Part shown: one piece after another, positions 16,207-25,001 of the stretch | Layout of the letters: each line of letters begins with the position of its first letter | How positions within the stretch are numbered: the first letter of the stretch is position 1 | DNA from: Gemmatimonadota bacterium | GTDB taxonomy: Bacteria > Gemmatimonadota > Gemmatimonadetes > Gemmatimonadales > Gemmatimonadaceae | Direction of reading: 5' to 3' | Length of the DNA: 64,000 nt | Assembly (NCBI GenBank): GCA_003134685.1 | Contig: PLCA01000005.1 | Coordinates: 186,001 to 250,000 of the forward strand | Made by a program: the position numbers and the translations under genes | Notes under the pieces: generated by a model | Seen by the model: the letters and a program-made list of their open reading frames with translations, nothing else | Databases searched by the model: none | What the model was told of the DNA's origin: nothing

Positions 16207-17607
16207 ATGACATCCGTCGTGCCCAATTCCAGCGCGTCTTCCAGCGCGATTGCTCACGCCGCCGGCGACGTTCGCGGAATCTGGAAAGTGATCGCCGCAT
16301 CGTCCGTCGGCACCATGATAGAGTGGTACGACTTCTATATCTTCGGCAGCCTCGCCGCGATAATCGCGACCCAGTTCTTTCCCGGCGGAAATCCGACAGC
16401 GAGCTTTCTCAAGACGTTGGCGACCTTCGCGGTGGGCTTCGCCGTTCGTCCATTCGGCGCGCTCGTCTTTGGACGCATTGGCGACCTCACCGGCAGGAAA
16501 TTCGCGTTTCTCGCGACGCTCCTCATCATGGGTGGGTCTACAGCTGCGATCGGGTTTCTTCCCGGCTACAATCGGATCGGCATCGCGGCTCCGATCGCGC
16601 TCGTGATTCTTCGACTTCTGCAGGGACTCGCTCTGGGCGGTGAGTACGGTGGTGCCGCTGTGTACGTCGCCGAGCATGCGCCGGACGGCCGTCGCGGATA
16701 CTACACGAGCTTCATCCAGACGACGGCGACGCTGGGGCTCTTCCTGTCGCTCGCGGTCATCCTGATCGTTCGAGCTATCGTCGGGGAAGAGGCGTTCAAA
16801 GTATGGGGCTGGCGCGTCCCGTTCATTCTCTCGCTCCTGCTCGTCGCCATTTCCTACTACATCAGGATCAGGCTCCGCGAATCGCCGCTCTACGCGATTC
16901 TCAAGGAGACCGGGAAGACTTCCCGCGCTCCGATTCAGGAAAGCTTCGGCACCTGGTCTCGCTGGAAGGTCTTTTTCGTCGTGTTGTTCGGCGCTACCGC
17001 GGGGCAGGCGGTCGTCTGGTACACTGGACAGTTCTACGCGCTGCTCTTCATGCAGACGGTTCTGAAAGTTCCGCTCGTCACCTCCTACGTGTGCGTGGCA
17101 ATCGCGCTGATACTTGGCGCACCGCTGTTCGTGTTCTTCGGCAGCCTCTCCGACAGGATCGGCCGCAAGAAGATCATGATGACGGGCAATCTGCTCGCGG
17201 CCCTTCTGTACGTGCCGATCTACCACGCGATGAAGCTGTATTCCAGTCCGGTGAATGCCGTCGCGCTCACGGCATTGGTGTTCGTCCAGGTGGTGTTCGT
17301 GACGATGGTCTACGGGCCGATCGCGGCCTTTTTGGTGGAAGCGTTCCCCGCCAGGATACGGTACACCTCGATGTCCCTTCCTTATCATTTTGGCAACGGC
17401 TGGTTCGGCGGGTTCCTCCCCATCATTGCGACCAGCCTGGTGGCGCGCACCGGGAACATCTACGCGGGATTGGCGTTCCCGATCGTGGTTGCGCTGATCA
17501 CCGTCATCGTCGGCTCGGTCTTTCTCAAGGATCAGCACAACGAGAGCATCTGGGCTGAGGTGCAACCGGCGGGGAATCCGACGGTGAGCTCGGCCGCGCG
17601 CGCGTGA
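16207..17607 (+). CDS. MFS transporter, metabolite:H+ symporter (MHS) family
   Basis: The product is 466 aa, with ATG 16207 preceded by GAGGA. It has twelve predicted helices. The MHS hallmark MIEWYDFYIFG is in helix 1, the MFS loop motif is FGRIGDLTGRKFAF between helices 2 and 3, and RLLQGLALGGEYGGAAVYVAE is in helix 4. The second-half repeat SDRIGRKKIMM is also present. Family members (ProP, KgtP, ShiA) import zwitterions or carboxylates with protons, and the substrate here is not readable. It is followed after 16 bases by the beta-lactamase-like gene, which may be co-transcribed. Confidence 0.88.
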   Translation: MTSVVPNSSASSSAIAHAAGDVRGIWKVIAASSVGTMIEWYDFYIFGSLAAIIATQFFPGGNPTASFLKTLATFAVGFAVRPFGALVFGRIGDLTGRKFAFLATLLIMGGSTAAIGFLPGYNRIGIAAPIALVILRLLQGLALGGEYGGAAVYVAEHAPDGRRGYYTSFIQTTATLGLFLSLAVILIVRAIVGEEAFKVWGWRVPFILSLLLVAISYYIRIRLRESPLYAILKETGKTSRAPIQESFGTWSRWKVFFVVLFGATAGQAVVWYTGQFYALLFMQTVLKVPLVTSYVCVAIALILGAPLFVFFGSLSDRIGRKKIMMTGNLLAALLYVPIYHAMKLYSSPVNAVALTALVFVQVVFVTMVYGPIAAFLVEAFPARIRYTSMSLPYHFGNGWFGGFLPIIATSLVARTGNIYAGLAFPIVVALITVIVGSVFLKDQHNESIWAEVQPAGNPTVSSAARA

Positions 17608-17623
17608 TGGCAGGATCCTCGAA

Positions 17624-18523
17624 GTGATGACACTGTTGGCGGCAGGTCTCATCGCGATTGCTCAGCGCCCCGATTCCGTGCTCGAACGGATTCAGGCGCG
17701 AATCGCGGTTGAGCCCGGCGTTCAGGTTGGGCTTGCCTACATTGACCTCGCGTCTGGAGACACGCTCTTTCTCAACGCTGACTCGAGCTTTCACGCCGCC
17801 AGCACGATGAAAGTGCCGGTGATGGTCGAGCTTTTTCGGCGCGCGAACACGGGTTCGTTCCGAATGAATCAGGGATTGTTGCTGGTGAACCAGTTCGCCT
17901 CGATCGTGGACGGCTCGCTGTACGCGCTCGATTCCAGCTCAGACAGCGATACGACGCTTTATCACCGCATCGGCGAGCGAGTACGCGTGGACACACTGCT
18001 GCGGTTAATGATCACGCGGTCGAGCAACTTCGCGACGAACACGCTTATCACGCTCGTTGGCGCGGACGCGGTGACGAGAACCATGCGATCGCTCGGAGCG
18101 CAACGGATCCAGGTGCTCCGTGGCGTCGAGGATGGAAAGGCCTTCGAGAAGGGTCTCAACAACACCACGACGGCTCGGGACTTGGGGATCATTCTCCGCG
18201 CGATCGAGGAGGGCCGGGCTGCGTCTGCCGCCGCGACGCGCGAGATGCTCGGGATTCTCATGGCGCAGGAGTTTAACGAAAAGATTCCGGCGGGATTGCC
18301 GCCCGGAACGCGGGTGGCTCACAAGACGGGCGAGATAACCGCGGTGTCCCACGACGCGGCGATCGTCTACCCGACGGGAAGAAAACCGTACGTGCTGGTG
18401 GTGCTGACGCGCGGCATCGCGGATGGCGTCAAGTCGAGCAAGTTGATCGCTGACATTTCCGCGATTGTTTACACTCACAGCACCGCAGCGGCGGCTGCTG
18501 TGCCCTCACGAGTGGTCAACTGA
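17624..18523 (+). CDS. Class A beta-lactamase-like serine hydrolase
   Basis: The product is 299 aa with a short hydrophobic N-terminus (LLAAGLIAIAQ) that may export it. ATG 17627 is an alternative to GTG 17624. The full set of class A motifs is present in order: S60-T-M-K63, S133-S-N135, E175-K-G-L-N179 (the ExxLN general-base motif) and K234-T-G236. The spacing fits the fold. Many secreted homologues are annotated only as serine hydrolases, but the conserved ExxLN argues that it can deacylate beta-lactams. Its stop overlaps the next start (TGATG), so the two are translationally coupled. Confidence 0.82.
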   Translation: MMTLLAAGLIAIAQRPDSVLERIQARIAVEPGVQVGLAYIDLASGDTLFLNADSSFHAASTMKVPVMVELFRRANTGSFRMNQGLLLVNQFASIVDGSLYALDSSSDSDTTLYHRIGERVRVDTLLRLMITRSSNFATNTLITLVGADAVTRTMRSLGAQRIQVLRGVEDGKAFEKGLNNTTTARDLGIILRAIEEGRAASAAATREMLGILMAQEFNEKIPAGLPPGTRVAHKTGEITAVSHDAAIVYPTGRKPYVLVVLTRGIADGVKSSKLIADISAIVYTHSTAAAAAVPSRVVN

Positions 18524-19410
18524 TGAAGATTGCTTTTATAGGGTTGGGCGACATCGGCGGCTTGATGGCATCGCATCTGGCGCGCGATCCGTTTGACCTC
18601 GTCGTATGGAACAGGACGGCCTCCAAGGCAGAAGAGTTCGCTCGCACACACAAGGCCAGCGCGGCTCGGACGCCCGCCGACGCGGTGCGCGACGCGAGCG
18701 TCGTGATTACATGCCTGCCTTCTTCGGTCGAGGTGGAGGCCGTCCTTCACGGCGAGAATGGAATGCTCGGCACCCTGCGGAAAGGAGCCGTGCTCATCGA
18801 CTGCACGTCCGGTGATCCGCCGACCTCGCGCTCGATCGCGGCCGAGCTCGGCGGACGGGGAGTGGATTTCATCGACGCTCCAGTGAGTGGAGGCACGACC
18901 GCGGCGAAAGCCGGAACGCTGACCGTCATGTGGGGCGGTGAGCTCGCCGTATTCGAGCGCGTGCGGCCGGTAATCGAAGCATTTGGAAAGAAAATCGTCC
19001 ACGCGGGAGAGGTGGGAGCCGGCGACGCCATCAAGGCGGTGAACAACGCGCTTCTCGCCGTTCACATTCTCTCGGCGGCCGAAGGTCTGGCCGTGCTGGT
19101 GAAAGAGGGCGTGGATCCGAAGGTGGCGCTCGATGTGATCAACGCGTCGAGCGGGCGGTCCAACAGCTCGGAGAACCTGATCCCACAACGCGTGATCACC
19201 CGTGCGTTTCCAAGAACGTTCCGGCTGGCATTGCTGGAAAAGGACATCGGCATCGCCGCGATGATGGCCGATGATCTAAAGGTTCGGACTCCACTGATTT
19301 CGCTCACAGCCGAGCGGTTTCACGAGGCACGCGAGCTACTCGGCGAAGAGGCGGACCACGTCGAGGCGGTCAAGATGGTCGAGCAGGAGAATGGCGTCGA
19401 GATCAAGTGA
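18523..19410 (+). CDS. NAD(P)-dependent beta-hydroxyacid dehydrogenase (3-hydroxyisobutyrate dehydrogenase family)
   Basis: The product is 295 aa, the usual length. The Rossmann motif GLGDIG is at residues 7-12, the substrate-binding DAPVSGG at 118-124 and the catalytic Lys at 171 in GAGDAIKAVNN. The C-terminal helical domain is complete. The family oxidises 3-hydroxyisobutyrate, tartronate semialdehyde or related acids, and some members reduce succinic semialdehyde. The motifs do not decide among these. The start overlaps the stop of the beta-lactamase-like gene by one base, an unexpected partnership. The gene converges on a minus-strand gene 8 bases away. Confidence 0.85.
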   Translation: MKIAFIGLGDIGGLMASHLARDPFDLVVWNRTASKAEEFARTHKASAARTPADAVRDASVVITCLPSSVEVEAVLHGENGMLGTLRKGAVLIDCTSGDPPTSRSIAAELGGRGVDFIDAPVSGGTTAAKAGTLTVMWGGELAVFERVRPVIEAFGKKIVHAGEVGAGDAIKAVNNALLAVHILSAAEGLAVLVKEGVDPKVALDVINASSGRSNSSENLIPQRVITRAFPRTFRLALLEKDIGIAAMMADDLKVRTPLISLTAERFHEARELLGEEADHVEAVKMVEQENGVEIK

Positions 19411-19418
19411 CTGGGTCG

Positions 19419-20006
19419 CTAGATCCGCTTGCGCGTCGCCGCGCGGTCAACCTCCGCAATTCTCTGAGCGGCGAGACGCGGGTCAATCTCGGGAGCAACC
19501 TCTTCGTCCGACAGGTCGGACGACCACTGCGCCCGCTCAACGACGCGTTCCCCGCCAGGAACCAGCATCCCGAACTCGATCTCCGCTCGGCGGCAGAAGC
19601 GCTCCTGCCTCGCGCGGTCATCCATTTCCAGCGGGAACCCGAGCGCGTGCAGACGGGCGTGCATCGCTTCGTGGAGGATCGTCGCCGCGACTTCAGCGTC
19701 GGAGAAGTCCGGGTTCACGGTGAATGTCAATTCCGCCAGACACGCGCGCTCCGCGTGGAAGTAGGCTCCGCGGCAGGCGAAACGCTGTACCACGATATAG
19801 GCGAAATCTCTTCTGAGATGTCGGAAATGGTGCGGTACGTACCGCTCGATGAGGGTCAGGCTGCGCTCAAGGCGCGCAATAACCGCGTTGGTGTCGATGT
19901 CGGGGCGCGTGTTATAGACGACCACGGGAATCCCGAGCACCTCGTGGCTGGTGGCGGTGTCCGGTTGGCGGTTTCCGACGAACAGCTTCAATAGTTCAGC
20001 CAGCAT
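19419..20006 (-). CDS. Putative zinc metallopeptidase (HExxH), family not identified
   Basis: The product is 195 aa, apparently cytosolic with no signal peptide. The zincin motif H112-E-A-M-H116 sits in a helix (ATILHEAMHARLHALGF), a short way after a beta segment (AELTFTVNPDFSD). A third ligand could be among the acidic residues after 125, for example ERFCRRAEIEFG. The N-terminal part includes VLGIPVVVYNTRPDIDTNAV. It is divergently transcribed from pyrR across 81 bases. I cannot name the family, and the peptidase activity is inferred from the HExxH motif alone. Confidence 0.65.
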   Translation of the reverse strand: MLAELLKLFVGNRQPDTATSHEVLGIPVVVYNTRPDIDTNAVIARLERSLTLIERYVPHHFRHLRRDFAYIVVQRFACRGAYFHAERACLAELTFTVNPDFSDAEVAATILHEAMHARLHALGFPLEMDDRARQERFCRRAEIEFGMLVPGGERVVERAQWSSDLSDEEVAPEIDPRLAAQRIAEVDRAATRKRI

Positions 20007-20087
20007 CAGTGAAAAATAGTCTCAATTGCCGTTGCAGTTGCACAACGTCCTTCAATTAGCCGCCACGACAAGCCATATTGTGGCCCA

Positions 20088-20636
20088 ATGGCTACGAAAA
20101 CCACGACGGTCCTCGACGCCCGGGCCGTCGAGCGCACCTTGAAGCGCATGTCCGTGGAGATCGTCGAGCTCAACCACGGGACGGACGATCTCATCATCGT
20201 TGGAATACAGCGTCGCGGCGTTCAGCTCGCGGACCGGCTCGTCAAGATGATCGAGGGTGGAGAAGGCGTGACAGTGCCACAGGGCTCTCTCGACATCACG
20301 CTTTACCGAGACGACCTCCAGACCGTCGGGCCGCGGCCCGTCGTCGGCCCGACATACCTGCCGTGGGATCTCGAGGGCAAACACATTGTGATCGTCGACG
20401 ACGTGTTGTACACGGGGCGCACCGTCCGCGCGGCGCTCGACGAGCTCGCGGACTTCGGGAGGCCGGGTTCCATCTCGCTCGCCGTTCTGATCGATCGCGG
20501 GGGACGCGAGCTTCCGATTCACGCCGATGTCGTCGGCAAGAAGATAGAAGTTGGTCCCGACGAAAGAGTCGACGTTCTGGTTGCCGAGCTCGACGAGCGC
20601 ACCGAGGTCGTCATCGTGCCCAAGTCAGCGGCGTGA
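20088..20636 (+). CDS. pyrR: PyrR, uracil phosphoribosyltransferase / pyr operon regulator
   Basis: The product is 182 aa, the family length. The PRPP-binding signature [13 protein letters not shown] spans 101-113, preceded by [14 protein letters not shown], both typical of PyrR. PyrR binds UMP/UTP to attenuate pyr mRNA in Bacillus and has some uracil phosphoribosyltransferase activity. It heads pyrR-pyrB-pyrC with GTGA and ATGA overlaps. I found no clear PyrR-binding anti-antiterminator and terminator pair in the 81-base leader. If it regulates this operon, the mechanism may be translational or differ from Bacillus. Confidence 0.95.
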   Translation: MATKTTTVLDARAVERTLKRMSVEIVELNHGTDDLIIVGIQRRGVQLADRLVKMIEGGEGVTVPQGSLDITLYRDDLQTVGPRPVVGPTYLPWDLEGKHIVIVDDVLYTGRTVRAALDELADFGRPGSISLAVLIDRGGRELPIHADVVGKKIEVGPDERVDVLVAELDERTEVVIVPKSAA

Positions 20637-21613
20637 CGGGGACGCTCGGCAAGGATCTACTTGGCCTCGAGTCGCTAACGGGCGACCAGATTCGACTCAT
20701 TCTCGATACCGCCGAACCATTCAAGGAGATCAGCGAGCGCGCGATCAAGAAGGTACCGGCACTGCGTGGCTCGACGATCGTAAACCTCTTCTTCGAGAAC
20801 TCGACGCGAACGCGGATCTCGTTCGAGTTCGCCGAGAAAAGACTCTCCGCGGATACAGTCAATGTCTCCGCCTCGGGTTCAAGCGTTTCGAAAGGGGAGA
20901 CGCTGGTGGATACCGCGCGCAATCTCGAAGCGATGCGCATCGACATGGTCGTCATCCGGCACTCGGCCTCGGGCGCGGCGCAGTTCCTGGCCGAGCGGAT
21001 TCAATCCAACGTCATCAACGCCGGCGACGGCACGCACGAGCATCCCACGCAGGGGCTGTTGGACATTCTCACGCTGAGAGACCGGTTCGGCGATCTGAAA
21101 GGACGGCGTATCTGTATCTGCGGCGACATTCTGCACTCGCGTGTCGCGAGGTCGAACATTTGGGGCTTGAACAAGCTCGGCGCGGAGGTGGCGGTTTGTG
21201 GACCACGCTCATTACTCCCGAACGCTATCGACGAGTTCGGGGTGAAGATCTTCGATCGGGTGGAGGAGGCGATCGAATGGGCGGAGGCGCTCAACGTCCT
21301 CCGTCTCCAGTTCGAGAGGATGACGGCCGGGTACATTCCGTCGGCGCGCGAGTACAACCGCGTCTTCGGCATCACGCGCGAGCGACTCGATCGCGCGCCG
21401 GGTGACATTCTGATTCTTCACCCCGGCCCGATGAACCGCGGGGTCGAGATCGACTCCGATGTGGCCGACGGCCCGCACAGCGTGATTCTCGCGCAGGTTA
21501 CGAACGGCGTAGCGGTTCGCATGGCGGTGCTCTACCTGCTGGCCGGCGGGAAGCCGGAACTGGCCGAAGCCGCCAAGGGTGGCAGCGGTCGCGGACGCGA
21601 GGACAGGGAATGA
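20633..21613 (+). CDS. pyrB: Aspartate carbamoyltransferase catalytic subunit
   Basis: The product is 326 aa. GTG 20633 overlaps the pyrR stop (GTGA) and is in frame; the longer frame upstream is a shadow of pyrR. Carbamoyl-phosphate binding residues are FENSTRTR near 54-61, with HPTQ near 143 and HPGPMNRG near 264. It condenses carbamoyl phosphate with aspartate, the first committed step of pyrimidine synthesis. No pyrI regulatory subunit is adjacent. The C-terminal tail is Gly/Lys/Arg-rich and slightly longer than usual. It overlaps pyrC by four bases. Confidence 0.96.
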   Translation: MTGTLGKDLLGLESLTGDQIRLILDTAEPFKEISERAIKKVPALRGSTIVNLFFENSTRTRISFEFAEKRLSADTVNVSASGSSVSKGETLVDTARNLEAMRIDMVVIRHSASGAAQFLAERIQSNVINAGDGTHEHPTQGLLDILTLRDRFGDLKGRRICICGDILHSRVARSNIWGLNKLGAEVAVCGPRSLLPNAIDEFGVKIFDRVEEAIEWAEALNVLRLQFERMTAGYIPSAREYNRVFGITRERLDRAPGDILILHPGPMNRGVEIDSDVADGPHSVILAQVTNGVAVRMAVLYLLAGGKPELAEAAKGGSGRGREDRE

Positions 21614-22935
21614 AGCCGATCCTGCTCAAAGGCGGAACTCTCGTCGATCCATCGCAGGGTCTGAACGGGGTGGGTGACGTTCTCATCGCCGACGGTGTGA
21701 TCAAGGGCTTGGGGGGAACGATCGCGGGCCCGAAAGAGGTCGATGTGATCGACTGCGCCGGACTCATCGTGTCGCCCGGTTTCATCGACGTTCACTGCCA
21801 TTTGCGCGAGCCCGGACGCGAGGATGTGGAGACGATCGCGACGGGAGCGCGGGCGGCCGCGGCGGGAGGATTCACCGCGGTTTGCGCGATGCCGAACACC
21901 GATCCGGTCACCGACAACCAGGCCGCGGTGGGCTTCATCGTCCGCCAGGCGCAGCGCGCAGAGTCGGCGCGCGTCTATCCGATCGGCGCGATCTCTGTCG
22001 GCCAGGAGGGGAAGGCGCTGGCGGAATTCGGCGAGATGGTTGGCGCCGGCGCCGTCGCCGTCAGTGATGACGGCAAGCCGGTGGCGAGCGCGCAGCTGAT
22101 GAGAACGGCGCTCGAGTATGCGCGGACCTTCAAGATTCCAGTGATCGACCACTGCGAGGAGCCCACGCTCTCGGTCGGCGGATCCATGAACGAAGGGATC
22201 GTGAGCGCGCAGCTGGGGCTCAAGGGAATTCCAGCGGAAGCGGAGGAGATCATGGTCATCCGCGACATCCTCCTCGCGCGATTGACGGGCGGGCACGTTC
22301 ACCTCGCGCACATGAGCACGAAGGGATCCGTCGAGTTGATTCGCTGGGGGAAGGAGCGCGGGATCAGGGTCACAGCGGAAGTCTGCCCTCACCATCTCTC
22401 GCTGACTGAAGAGAGTGTGCGCGGTTACAACACGAATGCGAAGATGAATCCGCCGCTGCGGACGGCGAAGGATGTCGAAGCGCTGCGCGTTGGCGTGAAG
22501 GACGGCACGATCGATCTGATCGCGACGGATCACGCGCCCCACCACTACGACGAAAAGGAGAGAGAGTTCGCCGACGCGCCGAATGGAATCGTTGGCCTCG
22601 AGACCGCGCTCGCGGTTATCGTGACTAATCTCGTGGAGACGGGCCATCTCACTTTCTCCGATCTCGTCGATCGGATGGCGTGCGGCCCCGCCCGCATCTT
22701 CGGCCTCCCCGGAGGATCGCTCAAGCGCGGAGCGGCCGCCGATGTCACGGTGTTCGATCCCAAGGCGCGCTGGAAGGTCGACGCCTCACGATTCGTCTCC
22801 AAAGGACGGAACAGTCCATACGACGGAATGACCTTGGTGGGGCGCGCCGCTTGTACTATTGTGGCTGGGTCGGTCGTCTATCGCTCGGGGATTCCTGCCC
22901 GTGGGCGGGAGAAGGTGAATCGAACAAGGGGATGA
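21610..22935 (+). CDS. pyrC: Dihydroorotase (class I)
   Basis: The product is 441 aa. The metal ligands are visible in [10 protein letters not shown] (His62, His64), in VIDHCEEP, and in ATDHAPH (Asp, near residue 305). The substrate-binding NTDPVTDN follows the first ligands. It closes the dihydroorotate ring in pyrimidine synthesis. The start overlaps the pyrB stop (ATGA). Class I enzymes often pair with PyrB, consistent with this order. Five bases separate it from the next gene, so transcription probably continues. Confidence 0.95.
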   Translation: MKPILLKGGTLVDPSQGLNGVGDVLIADGVIKGLGGTIAGPKEVDVIDCAGLIVSPGFIDVHCHLREPGREDVETIATGARAAAAGGFTAVCAMPNTDPVTDNQAAVGFIVRQAQRAESARVYPIGAISVGQEGKALAEFGEMVGAGAVAVSDDGKPVASAQLMRTALEYARTFKIPVIDHCEEPTLSVGGSMNEGIVSAQLGLKGIPAEAEEIMVIRDILLARLTGGHVHLAHMSTKGSVELIRWGKERGIRVTAEVCPHHLSLTEESVRGYNTNAKMNPPLRTAKDVEALRVGVKDGTIDLIATDHAPHHYDEKEREFADAPNGIVGLETALAVIVTNLVETGHLTFSDLVDRMACGPARIFGLPGGSLKRGAAADVTVFDPKARWKVDASRFVSKGRNSPYDGMTLVGRAACTIVAGSVVYRSGIPARGREKVNRTRG

Positions 22936-22940
22936 AGTAG

Positions 22941-23780
22941 ATGGCTGAGAAGGACCCGGTCTCACTGGATGCGCTCAACGGCCTCCTGAAGGAGCGCCAG
23001 AGGTACGAGGAGTGGCTTGCCGCGCTGGACGAGAAGCGCGCGAACACTTCCGCATCGGTGTATCAACGCGTGCAGGCCGACTATCAGACGCGCCTGCGTG
23101 AAGTCTCGAGCAAGCTGGCGGAACGCGCCGGCGAGCTGCGCGAGAATATCGACGCGTTGACGCTCAGGCTCGAAGACGTCTCCCGTCAGGAATCGCAGCA
23201 GCGCGATGCGCGGCAGGAAGCCGAGCTGCGCGCCGCTGTCGGAGAGTATACCGACAAGCAGTGGAAGGAGATCGGTGGCGCCTGGGATAAAGAGCTGGCG
23301 CGTCTGGTGAAGGAGAAAGTCGCGCTCGACGCGCAGCTGAATGAGCTGAACAGAATTTTCGCTCTGAGTGTCAAGGAAAAGCAGGCGGGAGCGATCGCCG
23401 CCGGCCGAGGAAACTCCATGGACGGCTCGCGGCCGCCTATGTCACCGGTCGTACCGCGTCCGGCAGTTCCGGAACCGCCGACGCTGAATCCGCCCGCGCG
23501 CTCAGAGCAACCCATGACAGCACGCGCGCAGCAGCCGCCCCAAAACGCTCAGAGCACCCGTTCGCCCTTCGACGAATTTCCCGTCTTACGGCCGGGAAGC
23601 GGATCCGGCGCACCCCCGTCGACCGCGGTGGCAACTCCGCCTTCGGTTCCCAGGACCGGCGGCACACAGGATCCGAGATCCGAGCAGCACAAAACGCTCA
23701 AGTGTCCCGAGTGCGGGGCCGCGAACTATCCGACCGAGTGGTACTGTGAGCGGTGTGGAGGAGAGCTGGCCACGATGTAG
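22941..23780 (+). CDS. Coiled-coil protein with C-terminal zinc ribbon
   Basis: The product is 279 aa. Residues 1-150 are strongly helical and charged, predicted coiled coil (YEEWLAALDEKRANT onward). A Pro/Ser/Ala-rich linker of about 100 residues follows, then a zinc ribbon CPECGAANYPTEWYCERCG (CxxC-x11-CxxC) at the very end. It lies 5 bases after pyrC, so it is probably the last gene of the pyr operon, although nothing links it functionally to pyrimidines. The architecture suggests a scaffold or adaptor. The function is unknown. Confidence 0.7.
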   Translation: MAEKDPVSLDALNGLLKERQRYEEWLAALDEKRANTSASVYQRVQADYQTRLREVSSKLAERAGELRENIDALTLRLEDVSRQESQQRDARQEAELRAAVGEYTDKQWKEIGGAWDKELARLVKEKVALDAQLNELNRIFALSVKEKQAGAIAAGRGNSMDGSRPPMSPVVPRPAVPEPPTLNPPARSEQPMTARAQQPPQNAQSTRSPFDEFPVLRPGSGSGAPPSTAVATPPSVPRTGGTQDPRSEQHKTLKCPECGAANYPTEWYCERCGGELATM

Positions 23781-23874
23781 GCCGGCCACGGATTTTGGTA
23801 ACGCCGAACTGCAAATGAAGACTACCTGCCAAGGGCAGTCGGCGGGACGGCTTGAGGCTTCGGGATATGCAAAT

Positions 23875-23905
23875 AAAAAAGGGCGCCTCGAGGCGCCCTT
23901 TTGAT
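23875..23905. terminator. Bidirectional intrinsic terminator between the pyr operon and rpsT
   Basis: A perfect 18-base palindrome GGGCGCCTCGAGGCGCCC (23881-23898) is flanked by A6 on the left and TTTTGATTTT on the right. It therefore works as a terminator for the plus-strand pyr operon and the minus-strand rpsT gene. Confidence 0.9.
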
Positions 23906-23917
23906 TTTAGACCGGCT

Positions 23918-24148
23918 TTACTTTCCGGCCTTTGCCAGTCTGCTCTTGTGGCGAGCCGCCGCATTCCGGTGGATCAGCCCTTTGCGTGAAGCGCGGTCAA
24001 GCAGCTTCACCGCGGCCAATTTCTCATCAGCGGTTCCGGCGGACGCTCGCTTGAGGGCCGTGCGAAGCGCGGATTTCTGGCCGCGGTTGCGGATGGCAGC
24101 GGCGCGCGATTTCCGCATGTTCTTTTTCGCTGAAGCAAGATTTGGCAC
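23918..24148 (-). CDS. rpsT: Ribosomal protein S20
   Basis: The product is 76 aa, basic and helical, with the S20 pattern ASAKKNMRKSRAAAIRNRG at the N-terminus and RKGLIHRNAAARHKSRL at the C-terminus. It binds 16S rRNA in the small subunit. The start is a GTG (24148), preceded by GGAG at suitable distance. It is monocistronic and ends at the bidirectional terminator. It is slightly shorter than the E. coli protein (87 aa), as in many other bacteria. Confidence 0.96.
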   Translation of the reverse strand: MPNLASAKKNMRKSRAAAIRNRGQKSALRTALKRASAGTADEKLAAVKLLDRASRKGLIHRNAAARHKSRLAKAGK

Positions 24149-24311
24149 TAACTGGGCTCCGGTGTATTTCAGGGCTGTGGCTTAGCCATGAAGTTTGCCC
24201 TCGAGAGAGGCTCACGTCAAGACGAAGACGGTGCTCTTTTGCGAGTGGGCGCCCGGCGATGGAGCGAAATGCTTAACTTCTACCCGCGACCCAAACGACA
24301 ACTCCGAGATC

Positions 24312-25001
24312 TTGAATCAATTTCAGTATTTCATCCTCCTTGCGCCTATACTCCTCTTCTCGATGGTGGCGCACGAGTATGCACATGGATATGCGGCGTG
24401 GAAGCAGGGAGACCCAACCGCCTATATGCTGGGCAGGCTTACCTGGAATCCGTTGCCCCACATCGATCCGTTCATGACTATCCTCCTGCCGCTGCTGACG
24501 TTCGTCGGCAGTCACGGAACGATGGCTTTCGGGGGTGCGAAGCCGGTTCCCGTCGTGACCCGGAATTACCGTAACTTCAAGCGCGGTGACATCATTGTGT
24601 CACTCGCGGGAGTCGCGACCAATCTCGTGATTGCGGTTGCCTGCGTGCCGTTGATCATTTTGGTGGGGGTAATCGGGAGCGCAGTCCCGGCGGCGGCGAC
24701 CACCGGCGCGATCACTCAGACAATGCTTCGCTTCGGCATAGTGATCAATCTTTCTTTGATGGCTTTCAACCTCATACCGATCCCACCGCTCGATGGATCT
24801 CACGTCTTCAAGTATCTTCTCCCTCCGGCGTGGGCTCTGAACTATCAGCGTGTGGGCCGGCAGGGTTTGCTCATACTCATCATACTCCTGACTTTTGGCC
24901 GCCCGCTCCTCAACCTTTGGTTCGCCCCGGTGTTCTTCCTCGATACCGTAGCAACTCGAGCCGTATTTCCCTTCATCATCCCCAGTCCATGGACGATGTG
25001 A
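24312..25001 (+). CDS. Site-2 protease-like integral membrane zinc peptidase (M50 family)
   Basis: The product is 229 aa. TTG 24312 is preferred to TTG 24195 because family members begin with a short tail before helix 1. The zinc site HEYAH (21-25) lies in the first helix and the partner motif LIPIPPLDG (154-162, Asp161) lies further on. Six hydrophobic segments are visible. These compact M50B proteins lack a PDZ domain. Family members cleave membrane-bound regulators, but the substrate here is unknown. The 3' end overlaps scpA, a common gene order in many bacteria. Confidence 0.85.
   Translation: MNQFQYFILLAPILLFSMVAHEYAHGYAAWKQGDPTAYMLGRLTWNPLPHIDPFMTILLPLLTFVGSHGTMAFGGAKPVPVVTRNYRNFKRGDIIVSLAGVATNLVIAVACVPLIILVGVIGSAVPAAATTGAITQTMLRFGIVINLSLMAFNLIPIPPLDGSHVFKYLLPPAWALNYQRVGRQGLLILIILLTFGRPLLNLWFAPVFFLDTVATRAVFPFIIPSPWTM

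Noticed and set aside
16024-17652. 542-residue minus-strand frame opposite the MFS transporter gene
   Set aside because: It is an antisense shadow; the composition is extremely rich in Arg, Glu and Asp and the opposite strand is a clear transporter.
20078-20632. Extension of the pyrB frame upstream through pyrR
   Set aside because: The extra residues are Arg-rich shadow translation of pyrR; pyrB homology begins just after GTG 20633.
24195-24311. Upstream TTG start for the M50 protease
   Set aside because: The added 39 residues are soluble, unconserved in appearance and lack a ribosome site; TTG 24312 gives the normal family start.
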